DNA of 64,000 nt from Suillus spraguei (taxonomy: Eukaryota; Basidiomycota; Agaricomycetes; Boletales; Suillaceae): NCBI GenBank assembly GCA_016800925.1, contig JABCPU010000098.1, forward strand, positions 122,779-186,778, read 5' to 3'. Below are positions 60,505 through 64,000 of the stretch, piece by piece (position 1 is the first letter of the stretch; the number at the start of each line of letters is the position of its first letter). The notes under the pieces were generated by a model. The model was not told the DNA's origin. It saw only the letters and a list, made by a program, of their open reading frames with translations, and did not search any database. Made by a program: the position numbers and the translations under genes.

Positions 60505-61441
60505 TGTAAAGATACAATCTAGCCTGGGCTGTAGATAAGATAAACCATGGCCTAAGCTAGTATGCGAGTCTTGCGCTCTACCTAGTCTGCTTCACTTGCG
60601 AAGGCAAGAACGTTCGACCCTAAAGGGAATGCTAAGTTAGTATAGTTCGATATTGCCCAACCTATGGTGCGTGACTGCCGTCGGAGGTAGCGAGATGCTG
60701 ATGGTGACCTCCGGTCCGTGGGAAACTTGCGGTAAAACTAGCGGTAAGCGTGGGAATGCGGTAGACAAGCAGTAGTGTGAACAGTAAAACTGCGGTATTA
60801 CGAGCGGTAAAACTGCGGTAAGCGTGGGAACTTCTGCGGTAAAACAAGTGGTAGTATAGTGGTGAAGCATGAGAAAGCGCTAGCGCTAGCGGTGAAGCGT
60901 GGGACAAGCAGTAAAGAGCGGTAGTGCGTGCAGCAGTAAAGCAATTCTTAAGAGACAGTAACTTTGGTAAAGGACTTTATTTTGTAGTGACAGTAGTGGT
61001 GACTATTCCTAAGTACCATGTGTACTATAGGAGGGAAGTAAGGAAAGAGTACGGGTACCTAGGAATTTTATACTAAGGAATAGCTACGGAAACGGAAGGG
61101 ATAGGATAAACACGCAGCAGACATGTAATAAGACTGCACTACAGTTTACAAAACATCATGTACCGGCGAGACTGGATGGACATAGGACAGATGGTAAATC
61201 TTGCTTGAGGATGCCAAATGGGTTCGCGGAGATTGCCAAAGATCACCACTTCATGGGAAAGTTGCTGTAGTACAGCTGCTAAGCTGCAACGAGGCTTCTG
61301 GAGTGCAGAACAATATTGTTAGATAGGGGTAAATGCATGGTAAAGTAGGACAGTGAAGCCAAAGGGTAAGGATAATGATTACCGGTTGACACCTATATGA
61401 AAATGTGCCGTTTCAAGCCCAGCGTGAGTTTGTCCATCACC
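60505..61441 (-). repeat. solo LTR, family D (copy D3)
   Basis: The 937-bp inverted copy starts TGTAAAGATACAATC; its last base appears mutated (CATCACC). It has about 90 percent identity by eye to the reverse complement of D2. Flanks CCGA (60501-60504) and CCGT (61442-61445) are similar. Confidence 0.85.
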
Positions 61442-62270
61442 CCGTTGTGTTGCGTCTTTTGATGCCACCACCTGCTGGGTCCAAGCTCACGGTGGAACCT
61501 GCATGCTCTCAGGCACTCTGACCTCCCGCTGCATATACACTCTTTTCGGTGGACAATTGTCTGCTGAGCATGCATATATGGCCCAGCAACTCCCTACTCT
61601 CCAGTCCTGGCACCACCGTCTTGGGCACGCAAACTACCACACGGTCTACGATCTTGCACACTCTGGTAATGCCACCAGTATGCCTATTAACCTTTCTGTT
61701 GTACCACCCAAGTGTGATGCTTGTATCCTTGGCAAGCAGACTAGGACCAGCATCCCGAAGATTCACACAGGGAGTGGTCAAGTAGGAAGCTAGGGGTTGT
61801 GCATGTGGACCTTATGGAGCATCCTGATACTGTATCAGCTGCTGGGCATAAATATGTCATGGACATTATTGATAACATTTCTTCTTACGCGTGGGCGGTT
61901 CCTCTAGCCACCAAGTCAGATGCCTTCCCTGCCCTGCAAGCCTGGGAACATGCTCGTGAGGTTGAATCAGGCTCAAAGGTTGGTATCTACCACTCTGACA
62001 ATGGTGAATTAAAAACTGCCAACATGCAAGAGTGGCTCCTCTCCTGTGGTACTCAACACCAATTCACTGCCCCTCACACATCTGCTCAGAATGGCCGTGT
62101 TGAATTCTGCATTGCACATTGATGGGAAAAGCTCGCGCTATGAGATCAGCTTGTAATGTGCCTGTGAATTGCTGGGATGAGTTTGTCCTTACAGCATGTT
62201 ACCTCTCTAACTGTACCCCCGTCACTTCCCAAGCTGGACACACACCTTTTGAGTGTTTAGTATGGACATA
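61442..62270 (+). pseudogene. copia integrase
   Basis: The zinc-binding GAG-pre-integrase part is SWHHRLGHANYHTVYDLAHS...KCDACILGKQTR (HX4H...CX2C). The core follows as VHVDLMEHPDTVSAAGHKYV, IYHSDNGEL and APHTSAQNGRVE, so the D, D and E positions can be seen. Stops occur near 61790 and 62120. Confidence 0.85.
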
Positions 62271-62839
62271 AACCAGACCTGTCTAACCTCCATGAGATCA
62301 GCTGCTGGGCATTTGTCCTGATTCAGACCCAACATAATCCGAAGGTCTTTAATCGTTCTCTTGAATGCATTCTCAATGGATACTCACCTGACTCCAAGGC
62401 TTACCAATGCTACCACTGCCAAACTCACAAATTTTCGTTAGCTTTCATGTATCTTTCATAGAGTCTCATCAATGCGGCACTGATCTCCCTCTACCATCCA
62501 TCTCCCCTGCTCGTTCAGTCTCTATCACAGAAATTCCAGAAGTCGATGCCCCTCCTGCACTTCCTCTCACACCTCAACTGTCATACCAGACCCACCTCGA
62601 TGTTCTACATGCACCCAAAACCCTCCGACCATCATTGGACTATGGAAGGTAAACCTTACATATCCCCAACTCAGCGTGCTGCCCTCAACTCCCTCACTGC
62701 AGTGGACTGGCTACAGCCTACCTCACCTCTTGAGAACGCCCTCCTGCCGCCTCACCACCTGAGGAGGAGCTTAGTCACCTTGCTGATCTCTTCATGGCCA
62801 TGCCTGACTACCTTGACCATGAAGAACTAGCTGATGACC

Positions 62840-63636
62840 CCTCTACCTATGCTGAGGTCATGGCTTCTGCTAATGCTGCAGAATGGACCACTGCCCTGAA
62901 AGAGGAATTTGACTCCCTACACAGCCTCAGCGTCTACAAGCTGGTCCCATGATCAGCGATCCCTCCTGGCTGCAGACTCATATGTGGGCATCCCATCTTC
63001 AAACTAAAAAGGGACCACAACAGTAAGCCTGTCCATTTCAAGGCACACTGTGTTTGCCGAGGATACTCTGCTGTCTGGGGTCAAGATCATACTGAAACAT
63101 CAGCACCAACTGCACGCTTGGAATCTTTCTGTATCCTCACACACCTTGGCGCTGCATTGGACTCAGAAATTGACCAATTGGACATCAAAATGGCTTTCCT
63201 CCATGGGCTACTGGACGCTGACGAGGTCTGCTATATGGAGCAGCCAGAGGGTTTCGTGGAAGAGGGCAAGGAAGGCTGGGTCTGGGAACTCCAGAAAGGA
63301 CTGTATGGTATGAAGCAAGGGGGGCTTGTCTGGAATCGGACTATGAACAATTCCATGATTTCCTGGGGATTATGCATCTGAAGTGTGAGCACTGCATCTA
63401 CTATTGATGGACAGCCCTTGCATCCTCCTCGTCGCAGTTCATGTGGACAATTTCTCACTATTGGCAGTACAAAGCGGCCATATATAACTTTAAAGACCAA
63501 CTACAGACTATGTGACGGTTTCTGACCTTGGAGAGGCCTGTTTCTGCCTTGGCATTGCTTTAGACCATGATCAGACCACACGCACTATCCGCTTGTCCCA
63601 AACTGCTCTTATCGACTGGATCATTGCCCAATTTGG
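62840..63636 (+). pseudogene. copia reverse transcriptase, broken by LTR C5
   Basis: ASANAAEWTTALKEEFDSLH, VCRGYSAVWGQDHTETSAPT, EIDQLDIKMAFLHGLLDADE and QPEGFVEEGKEGWVWELQKG are copia RT motifs. The YVDD-type box region (LVAVHVDNF) and DLGEACFCLGIALDHDQ follow with stops and frame changes. Family C LTR sequence begins after DWIIAQFG. Confidence 0.85.
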
Positions 63637-64000
63637 TGTAACGAACATATTGGCGCTGGCCTTAAACCCTATCTTTTGGCACCATCTCATGTCTATAGGA
63701 ATCTCCACCAGTCCAAAGGCCGTCTTACCCCTTTAGCATTGCCGCAGTATTCATGCTTACTGCACACCATACTGACTGCCACACCATGTCCACGTACTGA
63801 TGTCCTCCATGTCCTTGCTGTGTCCGCATAGCTCCATTTGGTGCGTTGTTCGTTTTATGTTCATTATCACTGATTCCATGGCAAGTCTTATTACATGTCA
63901 CCTCATGCTGCAGCTGCCTCACACTATGTTTACATATGGCGGTTACCGTACTTGAGCACTACTGATCTCGCCTAGAGCATTCCAATATAAATGATTTAGG
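63637..64000 (+). repeat. LTR, family C (copy C5), cut by window end
   Basis: It begins TGTAACGAAC and follows C1 and C2 to the end of the window. Confidence 0.85.

Larger units (their letters stand above)
57702..64000 (+). mobile_element. Ty1/copia retrotransposon, degenerate (right end outside window)
   Basis: The order gag, protease, GAG-pre-integrase, integrase, RT identifies copia. It is split by two LTRs at 59579-61441 and again at 63637. I could not identify its own LTR on the left; 57702-58046 is a leader-like stretch without a gene. Confidence 0.85.

Overview
The window is nuclear DNA from a fungus, most likely a transposon-rich Agaricomycete (mushroom-forming basidiomycete). The evidence is many short introns of about 48-83 nt, Agaricomycete-type transposons (pogo/CENP-B-like, IS630/Tc1-like, hAT, Plavaka-like, Ty3/gypsy, Ty1/copia), a TFIIE-alpha gene of eukaryotic form, and a multi-exon WW-domain membrane-protein family that I know only from such fungi. 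The species cannot be named from the sequence.

Layout. 1-1633: 3' part of a WW-type membrane-protein gene (copy 1). 2401-18578: one degenerate Ty3/gypsy element on the minus strand, opened by six later insertions. These are a pogo-like transposon in its 3' LTR, four solo LTRs in or beside its coding region, and an IS630-like transposon in its 5' LTR that itself holds two solo LTRs. Almost every layer has target-site duplications that I could read directly. 18975-22151: a hAT transposon with an 8-bp duplication. 22584-23717: a repeat bounded by about 80-bp inverted arms and holding two tandem tRNA-like copies.

24146-36079 is the gene island: an LRR/RNI-like protein, an NmrA-like NAD(P)-binding protein, the TFIIE alpha subunit, an Old Yellow Enzyme-type flavin oxidoreductase with a C-terminal membrane anchor, and an aldo-keto reductase. 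A broken Helitron-type Pif1 helicase lies inside it. For NmrA, TFIIE-alpha, OYE and AKR I spliced the exons by hand and the joined lengths are exact multiples of three (302, 467, 529 and 294 aa), so these genes look intact. Three redox genes within 9 kb could work together, but that is inference. 36468-40027 is copy 2 of the WW-type membrane protein, in inverted orientation to copy 1 and with a one-base deletion.

40470-50980 is mostly wreckage: a Plavaka-like transposase remnant, unrecognised sequence, and a pile-up of related solo LTRs nested in one another. 50981-52425 is an intact-frame aspartic protease gene (397 aa) whose first catalytic Asp is Asn. 53653-53870 is the tail of a glutathione peroxidase gene. 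54428-55754 is a Tc1-like element whose transposase 3' half is replaced by an antisense gene-like fragment. 55942-56194 is a candidate small secreted peptide with two 14-residue repeats, behind a TATA box. 57702 to the window end is a broken Ty1/copia element containing a near-palindromic pair of solo LTRs and a third LTR cut by the window edge.

LTR families are named A-F here for convenience. B and F are related to each other, as are C and D.
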